Source of the DNA: Streptomyces sp. WAC 01529
GTDB lineage: Bacteria; Actinomycetota; Actinomycetes; Streptomycetales; Streptomycetaceae
NCBI RefSeq assembly: GCF_003945545.1
Contig: NZ_CP029617.1
Location: 8,206,462-8,270,461, forward strand
Direction of reading: 5' to 3'
Length of the DNA stretch: 64,000 nucleotides
Below are positions 1-8,752 of this stretch, piece by piece. The first letter of the stretch is position 1. The number at the start of each line of letters is the position of its first letter. The position numbers and the translations under genes are program-made. The notes beneath the pieces were generated by a model that saw nothing but the letters and a program-made list of their open reading frames with translations, had not been told where the DNA came from and did no database searches.

Positions 1-539
1 GCCCAGGCGTAGAACTTCGTGCGTGGGGCGCCGGAGCACGTGGCGGCAGCTCCTCCCCAGATGGTTGCCCTGGCGTTGGGGTGTGCGCAGGACGCTCACA
101 CGGACGGAGTGGAGTTCATCGACCGCAACCGCGCTCTGCGTGGCCGTCTTCGCGCCGCCATCAGCTGACCGCGGGCGCGCGATTCGGACCAGTTGGGGAC
201 AGCGAGTGCGCGGGGTTGATGCGGCCCACCTGCTCCTCGCCGATGTTGATCGACCTCTCAAGTTGCCTGCTCACCGGGACCGTGCACCTGGACCAGATAC
301 GCCTGGAGGGCACATGCATCTTCGCCATGACCCCGGCCAGCACATTCTGGCGGGGCAGGCGCCCTGTGCGGTTCACCCGGCGCCGCACGATTGCCGAAGA
401 GCACCACTGGCGCGCTCGGTCGCCGACAGCGGCCCCCGGCTGGACCGCGGCGACGCCCGACGTCGGCCATGCGGGGCCGGCGCAGCCGGCGCCGGTGTAC
501 CGGCGCTGCGCAAGGCGTTCGAAGACAGCAAGTACGAGC
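1..539. other. no supportable gene
   Basis: I see no convincing gene here. The only meaningful signal is that the minus-strand replication-relaxation-like reading frame described next fades out towards its left side. All longer open frames are high-GC shadows without a ribosome binding site or a recognisable family. Confidence 0.4.
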
Positions 540-1260
540 CGGGCGCGGCCTGGCTGTACGGCTGCTGGGCGCTTTCCGGCTACGGTCTGCGACGACCGGC
601 GCGGTGGCCAGGTAGAGGACGCGGCGCTGCGCCTGCCGGTAGGCCCGCAGGATCGTCCTGAGCGCGGCCGGCGTCTTCGGGGTGAGTTCGACCTCGACGG
701 CGATCGGGAACCTATGGGTGGGCTCGCATGATCAGGTCGGGCCAGTGCACGGCGCGGGAGCCGACGGGCACGGCGAGGGTCTCGCCGCGCCGGGCACCGG
801 TGGGTAGCCCGGGTACCCGGAGGGCCGCGAGGAGTTCCGCCGCGCGGCCGGGCACGGCTTCGGCGGCGTGGACCTCCCGCTCGGAGAGCACGGTGTACCC
901 GCTCGCCTCCAGCGCGATCCCGGCGTCCGCGACGGCCAGGCGGTGAAGCAGCCGCTCGCCCGGCGGCCGCGGGGCGCTCAGGCCGGTGCCCGCGATCCGG
1001 GCGCCGCGCTCGGTGGGCCACACGACGGTGCGCGCTCATCGCACGTCCGCGCTGCGGAGCAGCAGCCCGTCCTCGACCATCAGCCGCACCCGCCGCCGGG
1101 CGGCCTCGAGTCGCCCCCCCTCAGCACGCGTACGTGGCCTGGTGGAGCGTCAGCGTGCTGTACCGGGTGGCCAGTCGCAACAGCTGCTCGTCCTCCTCAG
1201 TGCGCTGCCATCCGTCGCCCCGGGTCTCGTCCGTGCCGCGCGTACGCAGCCGGCGTTCCG
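540..1260 (-). pseudogene. replication-relaxation family protein, multiply frameshifted
   Basis: Read right to left on the minus strand, three frames splice into one recognisable protein. First comes an N-terminal winged-helix segment (EDEQLLRLATRYSTLTLHQA, then EAARRRVRLMVEDGLLLRSA). The next part reads HRLAVADAGIALEASGYTVL with SEREVHAAE, then HWPDLIMR, and finally AVEVELTPKTPAALR followed by RVLYLATAPVV. This order is typical of the replication-relaxation family on actinobacterial plasmids and integrative elements. Frame breaks fall near 1123, 1035 and 713. The break near 713 reads straight into TAG, and the correct frame resumes within a few bases. No intact start or full-length frame remains, so I call it a decayed plasmid gene. 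The family assignment comes from motif memory only. Confidence 0.6.
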
Positions 1261-1556
1261 CCCGCTCCCGGTGGACCCCCGTCGTCCTCGCCTCCACTGC
1301 CTTCCCCTCTCCCTGTAGTTGGCGCGCGGCCGCGCGGATGCGGCGGCGCGGGAGGGAGCCTGACCTGCGAAGCGGACACGGCCGGGCGAGAGGTCGCCCA
1401 CCGCCTGGCGAAGGAGCTGGTGAAGGGCCGGGCGGTGCAGCGGGCGGGCAGGACCGGCCGGAAAGGCGCTGGGTTCCCGCCCTTCTCCTGGATCTACGGC
1501 GCGAGATCGTCTCGGCGTGGGGACGCTGGTTGTCGTTGGGCGCGCGAGGGGGGCTG

Positions 1557-2834
1557 ATGGGGTACACCGCCGTACACCCGGTGTGGGGTCGGCTGGACGC
1601 GTCGATGGACGACCTCGGATGTGGCCGCGTCTGGGCGGACGTCCACCGGGTCAAGGGACTGCGTCTGGCCTGCCCTGAGTGCGGCGGGCGAGTCTTCGCC
1701 CGGGCCTCCCGGCAGGTCATCCGGCACTTCTACCACCAGGTTCGCCCCCGGGACTGCGAGCTTGCGAACGAGTCGGCGGAGCACCACCTGCTGAAGCTGG
1801 AGCTGGCCATGTCCGCCCGGGCGGCGGGGTGGCGAGCCGAGCTGGAAGTGAGCAGCGAGGCCCGGGACTGGCGGGCCGAGGTCATGGTCTTCGACGAGCA
1901 CGACCGCCCCTTCATGGCGCTGGAGGCGCAGATGCGTACGGACCGCTACGCCCGGGACGGTGTGGCGGTGTGCTGGGTCGCCGTGCAGGACCGGCCGTGG
2001 GAGCGCGTCGTGCCCTCGCTGCGGGTGCGCTTCCCGAGTCAGCGGGGCGAGACCTGGACGGTGTGGCATGGGATGGCGCGCTACGCCTGGGAGCCGCGCA
2101 CGCTGAAGGCGAAGGCGAAGTGGGTGCACATCATCTGCCCGCTCGGTGATGCGATCAAGTGGGTCCTCGACGGGCGGGTACGTGTCCACACCGCAGCGAA
2201 CGGAACGGTGTGGTGGACGGCTCCCGCGTACGAGGACCTGGCCCTTGCACGCGCCCGGATGGAAGCCGACGCCGAAGCCGTCAAGCGGGCAGCTGCCGCC
2301 GAGCGCCGCCGAAAGGACGCCGAGGAGCGGGCCGCCGCGGCCGCCCAACGCCGCCGGGATGCCGAGCTGGGGGCACGGGAGCGGGCGGAGGAGAGGGCAG
2401 CCGAGATACGGCGCTTGACCAGGTTCTTCGAGGCGACGGGCCTGGATCCCGCAGTGTGGGAGACCTTCACGCAGATGGTCCGCTCCGCCTCGGGCAAGGC
2501 GATCAAGTGGGGGAACCTGAGCCCCGCCCACGGTGACGGGTTGCTCGTTTACGCCCGGCCCCGGTGGGAGAGCGGCGGGTTCAACCTGGCGGGTGTGGTC
2601 TGCCCTGATCCCGGAGCACTTGTCGAGTGGCCGGCGGAGCTGACGATCCTGGTCCCGAACCAGGGATGGCTCTCTCGCATTCAGGCCGCTGCCCGGTCTC
2701 CGCTGAAGGTTGCGGTGCTGGACCCCGTCACCGGGCGCAGCTCCTTCATACGCGTCACGCCGACTTCGAGTGCGCCCCCGTTAGGGCGTGTCTCCTCCCC
2801 GATCACAGCCCAGTACTGGGATCTACTCAAGTGA
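1557..2834 (+). CDS. CoiA-like nuclease-domain protein
   Basis: A 425-aa protein. The N-terminus has a CPEC...RHFYH segment resembling the zinc-ribbon-like start of CoiA competence proteins. It is followed by HHLLKLELAM...WRAEVMVFDEHDRP...ALEAQ, which fits the CoiA nuclease core (E...D..../E.Q). Residues about 215-285 are an Ala/Arg/Glu-rich probable coiled coil, and a roughly 130-residue unknown C-terminal domain follows. The ATG is chosen because GAGGGGGGCTG precedes it directly and the homologous-looking part begins there. The last 18 codons differ from a second copy of the 3' end (12140-12295), which stops right after the shared segment; the present C-terminus may therefore be a fusion. 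Role: DNA-processing nuclease by family inference only. Confidence 0.6.
   Translation: MGYTAVHPVWGRLDASMDDLGCGRVWADVHRVKGLRLACPECGGRVFARASRQVIRHFYHQVRPRDCELANESAEHHLLKLELAMSARAAGWRAELEVSSEARDWRAEVMVFDEHDRPFMALEAQMRTDRYARDGVAVCWVAVQDRPWERVVPSLRVRFPSQRGETWTVWHGMARYAWEPRTLKAKAKWVHIICPLGDAIKWVLDGRVRVHTAANGTVWWTAPAYEDLALARARMEADAEAVKRAAAAERRRKDAEERAAAAAQRRRDAELGARERAEERAAEIRRLTRFFEATGLDPAVWETFTQMVRSASGKAIKWGNLSPAHGDGLLVYARPRWESGGFNLAGVVCPDPGALVEWPAELTILVPNQGWLSRIQAAARSPLKVAVLDPVTGRSSFIRVTPTSSAPPLGRVSSPITAQYWDLLK
2625..2780 (+). repeat. 156-bp direct repeat, copy 1
   Basis: The 3' part of the CoiA-like gene. The same 156 bp recur in the same orientation at 12140-12295, with one mismatch that I could find (C/T at 2632/12147). 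Confidence 0.9.
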
Positions 2835-2849
2835 TCGCCGCGGTCGACA

Positions 2850-3749
2850 TCATGATGCAGAGCGGTCGATCGAATCGAAGAGCTGGAGTTCTTCCTCCGA
2901 CAGCCGCAGCGCGCCTGCTGCCACGTTGGCGACGAGGTGCTCGGGGTTACCCGTTCCGGGGATGGCCAGTACATGTGCGCCTTGCTGCAGCATCCATGCC
3001 AGGCGGACCTGCGCGGGTGAAACGCCGTGCGCGCCGGCGAGGGCACGGACTTCGTCGTGCTCGGCGTGGACGGCCCCGGCCTCGCGACCCTTCCCTGCGA
3101 TGGAGAAGAAGGGCACGAACGCGATGCTGCGTGCTGCGCATTCGCGGAGCATCTGTTCGCCGTTGGGTGCGTCGATGCTGTAGCGGTTTTGGACACAGAC
3201 CACCGGTGCGATTACCTGGGCCTGGGTGAGGTGTTCCGCTCGAGCGCCGGAGATGCCGAGGTGGCGGATGAGTCCGGCATCGCGTAGCTCGGCGAGGGCC
3301 CCGAAGTGCTCGCTGATGTCGTCCTGGCCCATGAGGCGCAGGTTGACCAAATCGAGGTGGTCGCGGCCGAGTTGGCGCAGGTTCTCTTCGACCTGGCCGC
3401 GCAGCTGGTCGGGTCGTGCTGAGGTGACCCAGTCGCCGCTGGCGTCCCTGGCCGGGCCGACCTTGGTGGCGATGACGAGATCGTCTGGGTACGGCGCCAG
3501 CGCCGAGTTGATCAGTTCGTTGGCGGAGCGTAGCCGGGAAAAGTAGAAGGCGGCGGTGTCGATGTGGTTGACGCCGAGTTCGACTGCGCGGTGGAGCACG
3601 CTGATCGCCTGGTTGCGGTCGCGGGGTGTGCCCTGGTGGAAGGCGCTGCTGCCGGTCAGGCGCATGGCCCCGAGACCCATCCGGTTGACCTCGAGGTCAC
3701 CGAGCATCCACGTGCCGGCGGCCGCCGCCGAGACCGTGTGTGACGTCAT
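2850..3749 (-). CDS. aldo/keto reductase
   Basis: A 299-aa (alpha/beta)8-barrel oxidoreductase, close to the usual family length of about 290-330 residues. Visible AKR features are MGLGAMRL near the N-terminus, VNHIDTAAFY carrying the catalytic Asp and Tyr, ATKVGP with the catalytic Lys, and the NADPH-binding end IPGTGNPEHL. The usual catalytic His position reads LVNLR, with Asn, as in many actinobacterial members. It is likely a cytosolic NADPH-dependent carbonyl reductase of unknown substrate. The gene stands alone and converges with the CoiA-like gene. Confidence 0.85.
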   Translation of the reverse strand: MTSHTVSAAAAGTWMLGDLEVNRMGLGAMRLTGSSAFHQGTPRDRNQAISVLHRAVELGVNHIDTAAFYFSRLRSANELINSALAPYPDDLVIATKVGPARDASGDWVTSARPDQLRGQVEENLRQLGRDHLDLVNLRLMGQDDISEHFGALAELRDAGLIRHLGISGARAEHLTQAQVIAPVVCVQNRYSIDAPNGEQMLRECAARSIAFVPFFSIAGKGREAGAVHAEHDEVRALAGAHGVSPAQVRLAWMLQQGAHVLAIPGTGNPEHLVANVAAGALRLSEEELQLFDSIDRSAS

Positions 3750-3940
3750 CTTCTACATCAGCTCCATCCGATCGGCCCTCACCGAGCATCGGTTGAAGGC
3801 GCGGCGGCCCTGGAGTATGCGCAGGTGAAAGGGATGGCGGGAAGGCGCGGAGCGTCGGGGGAATGTCACAATGCAACCGGGAATCCTGATTGCGTGCTCC
3901 GAGTTGCTATTGGTGAAGCGTCACTCCGTGAGCGCCTCGC

Positions 3941-4145
3941 TCAGGAGCGGAGCCAGATGAGGAGCGCGGCAGCTGTGACGGTGCCGAGGTAGGCATATCC
4001 GCGCTTGTCATACCGGGGGCTCTGAAGCCGCCGCGTGAACCACGCCGCAGGCGGGCGGCCTGGTGGTCCTTCTTCTCCGGAATCACGTGCCGGATGCCGC
4101 GCTTGCGGAGGTAGCCACGGATCTTACGGTTGCTGTACGCCTTCG
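3941..4145 (-). pseudogene. IS5-family transposase remnant
   Basis: On the minus strand the segment AYSNRKIRGYLRKRGIRHVI plus PEKKDHQAARLRRGS is followed, in another frame, by YDKRGYAYLGTVTAAALLIW and LRS-stop. Both are parts of the C-terminal third of IS5-family transposases. The piece between them, with the YKRR..VE..INRLK region, is deleted. It is a dead fragment. Confidence 0.75.
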
Positions 4146-4252
4146 GCCTTGGGACTGGTGGGCTCGCATGTTGCGGTGTCGCGTATTCGCGAGCCGCTCG
4201 ACGCGTCGGACACGGTGAGTGATCGCTTGGGGATCGTGGCGGCCGCGGGCAA

Positions 4253-4795
4253 CTACCAGAGCCAGCGGTCGAGGAAGTCGGCCCAGGTGAACCCGTTGTA
4301 GCCGTCGAAGGCAGGTGGATCGATCTTCTTGAGTTCGTCAGCGAGCGTGCTGAGCTCGGCCAGGGCTTCGTCCTCGCGGTCGTCCGGATCGCTGAGGATC
4401 TCGGACTCGCTGACGTGCAGGCCGTAGTGGTGCAGGGTCCGCAGCCACAGGTCGATGGAGGAGTTGGCGAACCATGCCTCGCCTTGCGGAAGGACGTAGT
4501 GGACCGCACATGTCCCGGGTTCGACGCCGAACGACCATTCCAGGCCAGGCACGAGGTCGCCATGGTGATTCTGGGTGAGGCGGTAGAGCGACCTACCATC
4601 TGACGTCTGGAGTGCTGGAGCGGCCTCCACCTGGAACGATGCGTACTCGATCAACTGATCGACGATGGGGATCCCGACATCAACCAGTAGCGCCTTCTGA
4701 TCCTCGCGGATCTGCCAGCCCGACACTACTGCCGAGTCTGCCCTCGTGACGTTTCCTGTGCCGGCCCAGGCAGTGAGCTCGTCAAACGTTGTCAT
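4253..4795 (-). CDS. SUKH-4-like immunity protein
   Basis: A 180-aa cytosolic protein. The pattern LLVDVGIPIVDQL, LYRLTQNHHGD, a Gly-rich turn and SSIDLWLRTLHHYGL matches SUKH-4 family immunity proteins, which neutralise polymorphic (contact-dependent or secreted) toxins. No toxin gene, WXG or LXG partner lies next to it; the neighbours are an IS remnant and an IS element. It therefore looks like an orphan immunity gene. The start is the only ATG in the frame (GTTGTCAT on the plus strand). Family call is from memory and moderately sure. Confidence 0.65.
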   Translation of the reverse strand: MTTFDELTAWAGTGNVTRADSAVVSGWQIREDQKALLVDVGIPIVDQLIEYASFQVEAAPALQTSDGRSLYRLTQNHHGDLVPGLEWSFGVEPGTCAVHYVLPQGEAWFANSSIDLWLRTLHHYGLHVSESEILSDPDDREDEALAELSTLADELKKIDPPAFDGYNGFTWADFLDRWLW

Positions 4796-4950
4796 GTGAG
4801 AGTCCTTCCGCAGCTGGCTGCGATGCGGACCCTATCGAGCAGGGCTGACAAGCACGTGGCCCCATCGGGGACGACACACTCCTCAGTGGTCGCTGGGGGC
4901 GTATCGGCTCCAGGTTCCGCCGGCCTCGGTGACCAGGCGGGTAGTGGTCT

Positions 4951-4974
4951 TTAGAGCCTGTCCGGCGGATCATG
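4951..4974 (+). repeat. left terminal inverted repeat of the IS5 element
   Basis: 24 bp, an exact reverse complement of 6625-6648; core begins GAGCCTGTCCGGCGG. Confidence 0.9.
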
Positions 4975-5001
4975 TGACTGTCCCGGGGGGGACTCGTTGG
5001 C

Positions 5002-5888
5002 ATGTCCATGGGGCGGGGAGATCTTACGAACGAGGAATGGGCCCGGCTGAGGCCGCATCTACCGAAGTCTGGTAAGCGGGGCGGCCGGTGGGTGAGCCAT
5101 CGCAGGGTTGTCAACGGGATCTTGTACCGGAATCGCACCGGAGTGCCGTGGCGGGATCTACCTGCACGTTTCGGCAAGTGGAAGACCGTGTACGAGCGGC
5201 ACAGACGCTGGTCGGCGGACGGCACGTGTGACAGACTCTTCGCGGCCGTCCTGGCCGACGCCGATGCCGAGGGCCGTATTGACTGGTCCATGGTCAGCGT
5301 GGACTCCACCTCCTGTCGGGCCCACCAGCACGCCGCCGGAGCCCGCAGAAGACGCCCGCGGGTGCCGGGAAAAGAACAACGCCCCGGCAGCACCGCCCCG
5401 ATGAGGGACTCGGACGCTCCCGGGGCGGCCTGACGTGCAAGATCCACCTTGCTGGAGAGGGCGGACGCCGTCCTCTGGCCCTGCTGATCACTCCGGGCCA
5501 GTGGGGCGACGCCCCGCAGCTCATCCCCGTCATGGAACGCATCCGTGTCAGCCGGCCAGGTGGCGGACGGCCCCGCACCCGGCCCGGCCATCTCAGTGGC
5601 GACAAAGCGTATTCCTCTCGTCGCAACCGTCGTTACCTGCGGCGACGTCAGATCAAGCACACCATCCCCGAGCCGAAGAATCAGCGGACCAACCGCCAGA
5701 GCCGGGGCAGCAAGGGCGGTCGACCCACCAGCTTCGACAAGTCGATCTACAAGCGGAGAAACAAAGTTGAGCGTGCGATCAACGCCCTCAAGAACTCCCA
5801 GGCCGTCGCAACACGGTTCGATAAGCGCGCCTACGTCTTCCACGGCACCGTCACCGTCGCGTCGATCCGGCTCTGGCTACGTCCATGA
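5002..5888 (+). CDS. IS5-family transposase, two frames joined by probable -1 frameshift
   Basis: DDE transposase in two overlapping frames. Frame A (5002-5433) starts with LTNEEWARLRPHLPKSG and holds the first Asp in SVDSTSCRAHQHA. Frame B, open across 5373-5888, carries LGRSRGGLTCKIHL, GDKAYSSRRNRR and YKRRNKVERAINALK (catalytic Glu). The two frames join perfectly by a -1 shift at G GGA AAA (5367-5373), a canonical X XXY YYZ slippery heptamer. Programmed shifting of this sort is known in the IS427 group of the IS5 family. After the shift no stop occurs until 5888 and all catalytic blocks are present, so the transposase is probably functional. There is no RBS stronger than GGGGCGG before the ATG. 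Confidence 0.75.
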
Positions 5889-5937
5889 TCCGGATCGTGG
5901 CACGGTCACCGTGGCCTCCAGCCAGCCCTGGCTGGGC

Positions 5938-6516
5938 TCATGAGATGTCGGACAGCACCTCGGGCCTGTCGAGAACCATCTCGCGCTCCGCCTTGGAAGG
6001 ATCTCCCTTCATCGGGATGGTCTCTCCGGAGGGAACGAATCCATACCGCCGGTAGAAGCTCTCGGCCCGGACGTTGTCCTCGTGGACGTACAAACGCACC
6101 CGCGCCACTTCCGCGACCGACCATGCCCACCCGACGGCCGCCTCGAAGAGTGCGTCGATCACACCGCTTCCGCGGTACTCGGGCCGAACGAAGACGGCGA
6201 CAATGTGCGCCTGACGCTGCTGAACGGCCCCTCCGAACACATCGGCGCAGCCCGCCTCCTCGATCAGCACGGTCACGGTGCCGCTCCAGCCCCCGTCCCG
6301 GTCCTCAGCCACGAACTGACGCACCCGCGTCCCGCTGGCCGCCCCCTCGGCCCGTTCCTGCCAGAAGGAGTCCGGCTCTGCGACTGCCTGCTCGTACGTC
6401 TGAAGAAAGGCGATCGGAGCTGCCGGATCCTTCAGTGCCAAGAGCCGCAGCTCCTTCGCCTCGCGCCACTCAGTGGGACGTATCGGACGGACGACATTAC
6501 GCAAGACCTGGTTCAT
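5938..6516 (-). CDS. GNAT-family N-acetyltransferase (IS passenger)
   Basis: A 192-aa acetyltransferase. The acetyl-CoA loop is VFVRPEYRGSGVIDALFEA and the typical C-terminal GNAT signature is VRLYVHEDNVRAESFYRRYG followed by F. The reading frame is intact. It lies inside the terminal inverted repeats of the IS5 element, opposite in orientation to the transposase, so it is a passenger gene. Substrate unknown; relatives modify small molecules, antibiotics or protein N-termini. ATG at 6514-6516 is chosen because upstream codons in the same frame are Arg-rich and unlike the family. Confidence 0.8.
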   Translation of the reverse strand: MNQVLRNVVRPIRPTEWREAKELRLLALKDPAAPIAFLQTYEQAVAEPDSFWQERAEGAASGTRVRQFVAEDRDGGWSGTVTVLIEEAGCADVFGGAVQQRQAHIVAVFVRPEYRGSGVIDALFEAAVGWAWSVAEVARVRLYVHEDNVRAESFYRRYGFVPSGETIPMKGDPSKAEREMVLDRPEVLSDIS

Positions 6517-6624
6517 GCCGTCGCACCCTAGGGGAAGACCACTCCGCGGCACTACGGCATTTCCGCAGGTCCCTGCGCTGCTCTGACGCTCGCGTACCTT
6601 CGATCCCCGGACTCGGCGTGATCG

Positions 6625-6648
6625 CATGATCCGCCGGACAGGCTCTAA
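6625..6648 (-). repeat. right terminal inverted repeat of the IS5 element
   Basis: 24 bp, perfect complement of 4951-4974. Confidence 0.9.
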
Positions 6649-6649
6649 C

Positions 6650-6808
6650 CTGCTCCTGGACGACCTCGGAGCCACCCCCAACCTGCGCGAGCACTGGAAC
6701 GCGCCCAAGGGCCTGACCGCCCTGCTCAACGAGGACCACAAGCAGGGCACCGAACTCACCCGCGGCACCCTGCTGCACGCACGGATGACTCCACCGCGCG
6801 CCCATTGA
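6650..6808 (+). pseudogene. gene fragment cut by the IS5 element
   Basis: The frame running out of the right inverted repeat reads LLLDDLGATPNLREHWNAPK and continues for about 25 codons to a stop. Codon use is normal for the window, but there is no start outside the inverted repeat. It is most simply the 3' remnant of a gene interrupted by the element. I do not recognise the family, and the left flank of the element gives no clear 5' half. Confidence 0.4.
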
Positions 6809-7059
6809 GGTGCGAGCACTGAGGGGGTGGTCCCGTAAGGGACCGTCCCCTCAGCTGTGTGCCGCACATGCCTGAGCGGCTGAGGTCAGCGCCGCTTGCC
6901 GAGTCCGGGTAGTCCGCCGAGCACCATGCGCACGCTGCTCGACGAGTCCCTCGACGTCGAGCAGGACCAGGAGCCCAGGGTGTCCAGGCGAGTGCGGTGA
7001 AGCGCAGAGCATGGCCCGACACCACCACGGACACCAGTTCTGGTGGCTAAAATGGTGGC

Positions 7060-7251
7060 ATGACTGTGATGACGCTGCGCATCCCTGATGATCTGGACCC
7101 CTCGATCCGCGCCGGTGCCGAGGCCGCGGGCCTGTCCCTGAACGCGTACATCGTCCGGGCGGCTCGCCGTCAGGCCACCCTGGATGCCGCGCGGCAGCTC
7201 GCCTCGCTGGGTCTGGGTGAGGACCTGGCGGGCGAGGGCGACGCTCTGTGA
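7060..7251 (+). CDS. ribbon-helix-helix antitoxin
   Basis: A 63-aa protein beginning with a beta strand (MTLRIPDDLD), then a helix-turn-helix of the ribbon-helix-helix fold (AGAEAAGLSLNAYIVRAARR), and an acidic C-terminal tail expected to bind the toxin. The stop overlaps the start of the next gene by 4 nt, so the two are translationally coupled as in type II toxin-antitoxin operons. Such antitoxins normally repress their own promoter. The upstream 250 bp hold no other gene. Confidence 0.8.
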   Translation: MTVMTLRIPDDLDPSIRAGAEAAGLSLNAYIVRAARRQATLDAARQLASLGLGEDLAGEGDAL

Positions 7252-7544
7252 GGCGCGGTGAGGTCTGGACTCTGGCCGATGGACGCAGCGTCCTGATCGT
7301 GTCCCTGGACGGTCTGGAGACGTCGTTCAAGGCGGTACTCGCGATCGTGCTGCATCCGAGCGGGCGCTACCCCGACACGGCGATGAGCGTGGTGATCGGT
7401 GACCCGATGCCGTGCACCGCGGTCGCCGTGAACCTCCAGCAGCTGCACGCGACACGCTTCACGGACGCGAGCCGCATCGGCGTGGTGCCCGCCGAAACGA
7501 TGGCGCGGGTGGACCAGGCGCTGCGCGCGGTTCTCGATCTGTGA
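7248..7544 (+). CDS. MazF/PemK-like toxin
   Basis: A 98-aa protein starting at the GTG that overlaps the antitoxin stop (GTGA). It begins RRGEVWTLADGRSVLIV, the N-terminal signature of the MazF/PemK/CcdB fold. The length is close to the usual 100-115 residues. Probable role: sequence-specific mRNA interferase held in check by the upstream antitoxin. The conserved mid-region block MSVVIGDPMPCTAVAVN recurs in a truncated second copy at 16989-17185. Confidence 0.75.
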   Translation: MRRGEVWTLADGRSVLIVSLDGLETSFKAVLAIVLHPSGRYPDTAMSVVIGDPMPCTAVAVNLQQLHATRFTDASRIGVVPAETMARVDQALRAVLDL

Positions 7545-7739
7545 GACACGTACTCACCTGACCGCGAGCGGCGGTCACCGCGAGGCCAGAACTTCCTACG
7601 GCTACACCCGTCGGCGCGCATGAGGGCGCCGGCCTGCTCCATGCGGTCCGGGACGTAGCCGCGACCATGCGCGGGGATCTTGGACTGCCCGAACACGAGG
7701 CCGACCGGTAGCGCGGCGGGAGCCCCGGCCGGGTCGGAG

Positions 7740-7771
7740 GGGCCATCCCCGCGCCCGCGGGGATGGCCCCT
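7740..7771. repeat. GC-rich palindrome, CRISPR-repeat-like
   Basis: Two 15-bp arms (ggggccatccccgcg and its complement) separated by CC. The half CGCGGGGATGGCCCC resembles the 3' half of actinobacterial type I-E CRISPR repeats (...GCGGGGATGGTCCC). It occurs once, without an array. It could equally be a terminator hairpin. Confidence 0.35.
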
Positions 7772-8064
7772 ACGAACCTCCGGCCGCCGCCGACGAACTG
7801 CTGCAATGCGTCCGCGACATCCACATCGACGTCCCGCTGCTCTTGACCACCACCGTCTCGGCCCGGCCGGAACTGACCTGTCCGCTCGACCGGTGGCTCG
7901 ACACCAGCCACCCTGCCGTCACGCTGACCGAGGTCTGCAAGCCAGTCGCCCTGCTCCTGCGCGCCACCGGACAGACCGTGGAAGCGCGCCTGGAAGTCAA
8001 CCCCTCGGGGCCCAGCGGACACCGGGTACCCATGACCTGGCCGGCCGAGCATGGGGGACCGTAG
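7764..8064 (+). pseudogene. coding-like remnant, unidentified
   Basis: An open frame with normal codon bias runs from the palindrome and reads ADELLQCVRDIHIDVPLLL, then RWLDTSHPAVTLTEVCKPV and SGPSGHRVPMTWPAEHGGP-stop. The only in-frame start candidates are late and without a ribosome binding site. It looks like the 3' part of a gene whose 5' end is lost. Family not recognised. Confidence 0.3.
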
Positions 8065-8111
8065 GAACCAGCCGTGTTCCTCTCCGAGGAAGGCCTGGAC
8101 TACGAGAAGGA

Positions 8112-8139
8112 ACCTCCCCGCACGCGCGGGGGTGGTCCC
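8112..8139. repeat. orphan type I-E-like CRISPR repeat
   Basis: The sequence from ACCTCCCCGCACGCGCGGGG to GTGGTCCC closely resembles actinobacterial type I-E repeats (stem CCCCGC...GCGGGG, end GTGGTCCC). No second copy lies 61 bp to either side and no cas gene was seen, so this is at best a relic. Confidence 0.35.
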
Positions 8140-8752
8140 AGAGTCTGCTGGGCTTGGTCGCCGGCCCAGATTGCGGCAGTGTCGCCCGCTGGGTCCTCCG
8201 AACTGAGGTGCCTGGCGGGATCGGTGATGCGGACGACCTCGATGAGTTGTCTTCCCATGTGGTAGGGCCTGTGCGGAGCCATGATCAACGCGCTGGCAGA
8301 ACACGCACACTGAGGCATATCGAGCCAGGCCTTCGGAACCAGTCACTCGTCATCGCCGTCAGCCAAAAGCGGCAAGGGCCCCGAGATCACCAACCCTTAA
8401 CAGGGCAATACAGGCAAATCACACTTAGCGGGTAGCGAAAAGTCGGGAAAGGGTTGAACGTGCCACAAAGGGTGGGCGCGGTCGACTTTTAGCCAATAGC
8501 TTCATTTCCACCTTTACTAAAAAGTTCGGACCTGCAAAAGATCATCCGGCGGTGCCCGTGAAGAGGGGATGGGGGAGGTGCATGGCAAGCCGTCGTCCTG
8601 TCTGTTGCGGCCGTGGTGACGACTGCTCACCACGCGACGCCTGACGGCAGCGCATGACATTGACCTGCTGCCCGCCAGAACGTGCCCGACGTCCCCGCCT
8701 CGTGCTCATGGCACCCTCCGACGTCCTCAATCCACCATCGACTGGAGTCCGC

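Larger units (their letters stand above)
4951..6648. mobile_element. IS5-family element with passenger GNAT gene
   Basis: Perfect 24-bp terminal inverted repeats (4951-4974 and 6625-6648) bound a 1.7-kb unit. The dinucleotide TA lies at the outer edge of the GAGCCTG core on both sides, consistent with a short target duplication. Inside are a rightward IS5-type transposase (5002-5888) and a leftward GNAT gene (5938-6516). Ordinary IS5-group elements are about 0.85-0.95 kb. Directly after the transposase stop, the 9 bp CATGATCCG at 5884-5892 repeat the inner part of the right terminus. This suggests the original right end was interrupted or duplicated when the passenger was acquired. Confidence 0.75.
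7545..8752. other. 1.2-kb region with only remnants
   Basis: No intact gene. It holds a coding-like stretch at 7764-8064 and two palindromic CRISPR-repeat-like sequences (around 7740-7771 and 8112-8139), each described separately. From 8390 to 8560 the DNA becomes clearly more AT-rich, which may be the promoter region of the secreted-protein gene that follows. Confidence 0.5.

Noticed and set aside
7740..8139. CRISPR array
   Set aside because: Only two unlike, isolated repeat-like palindromes about 370 bp apart. No 61-bp periodicity and no cas genes.
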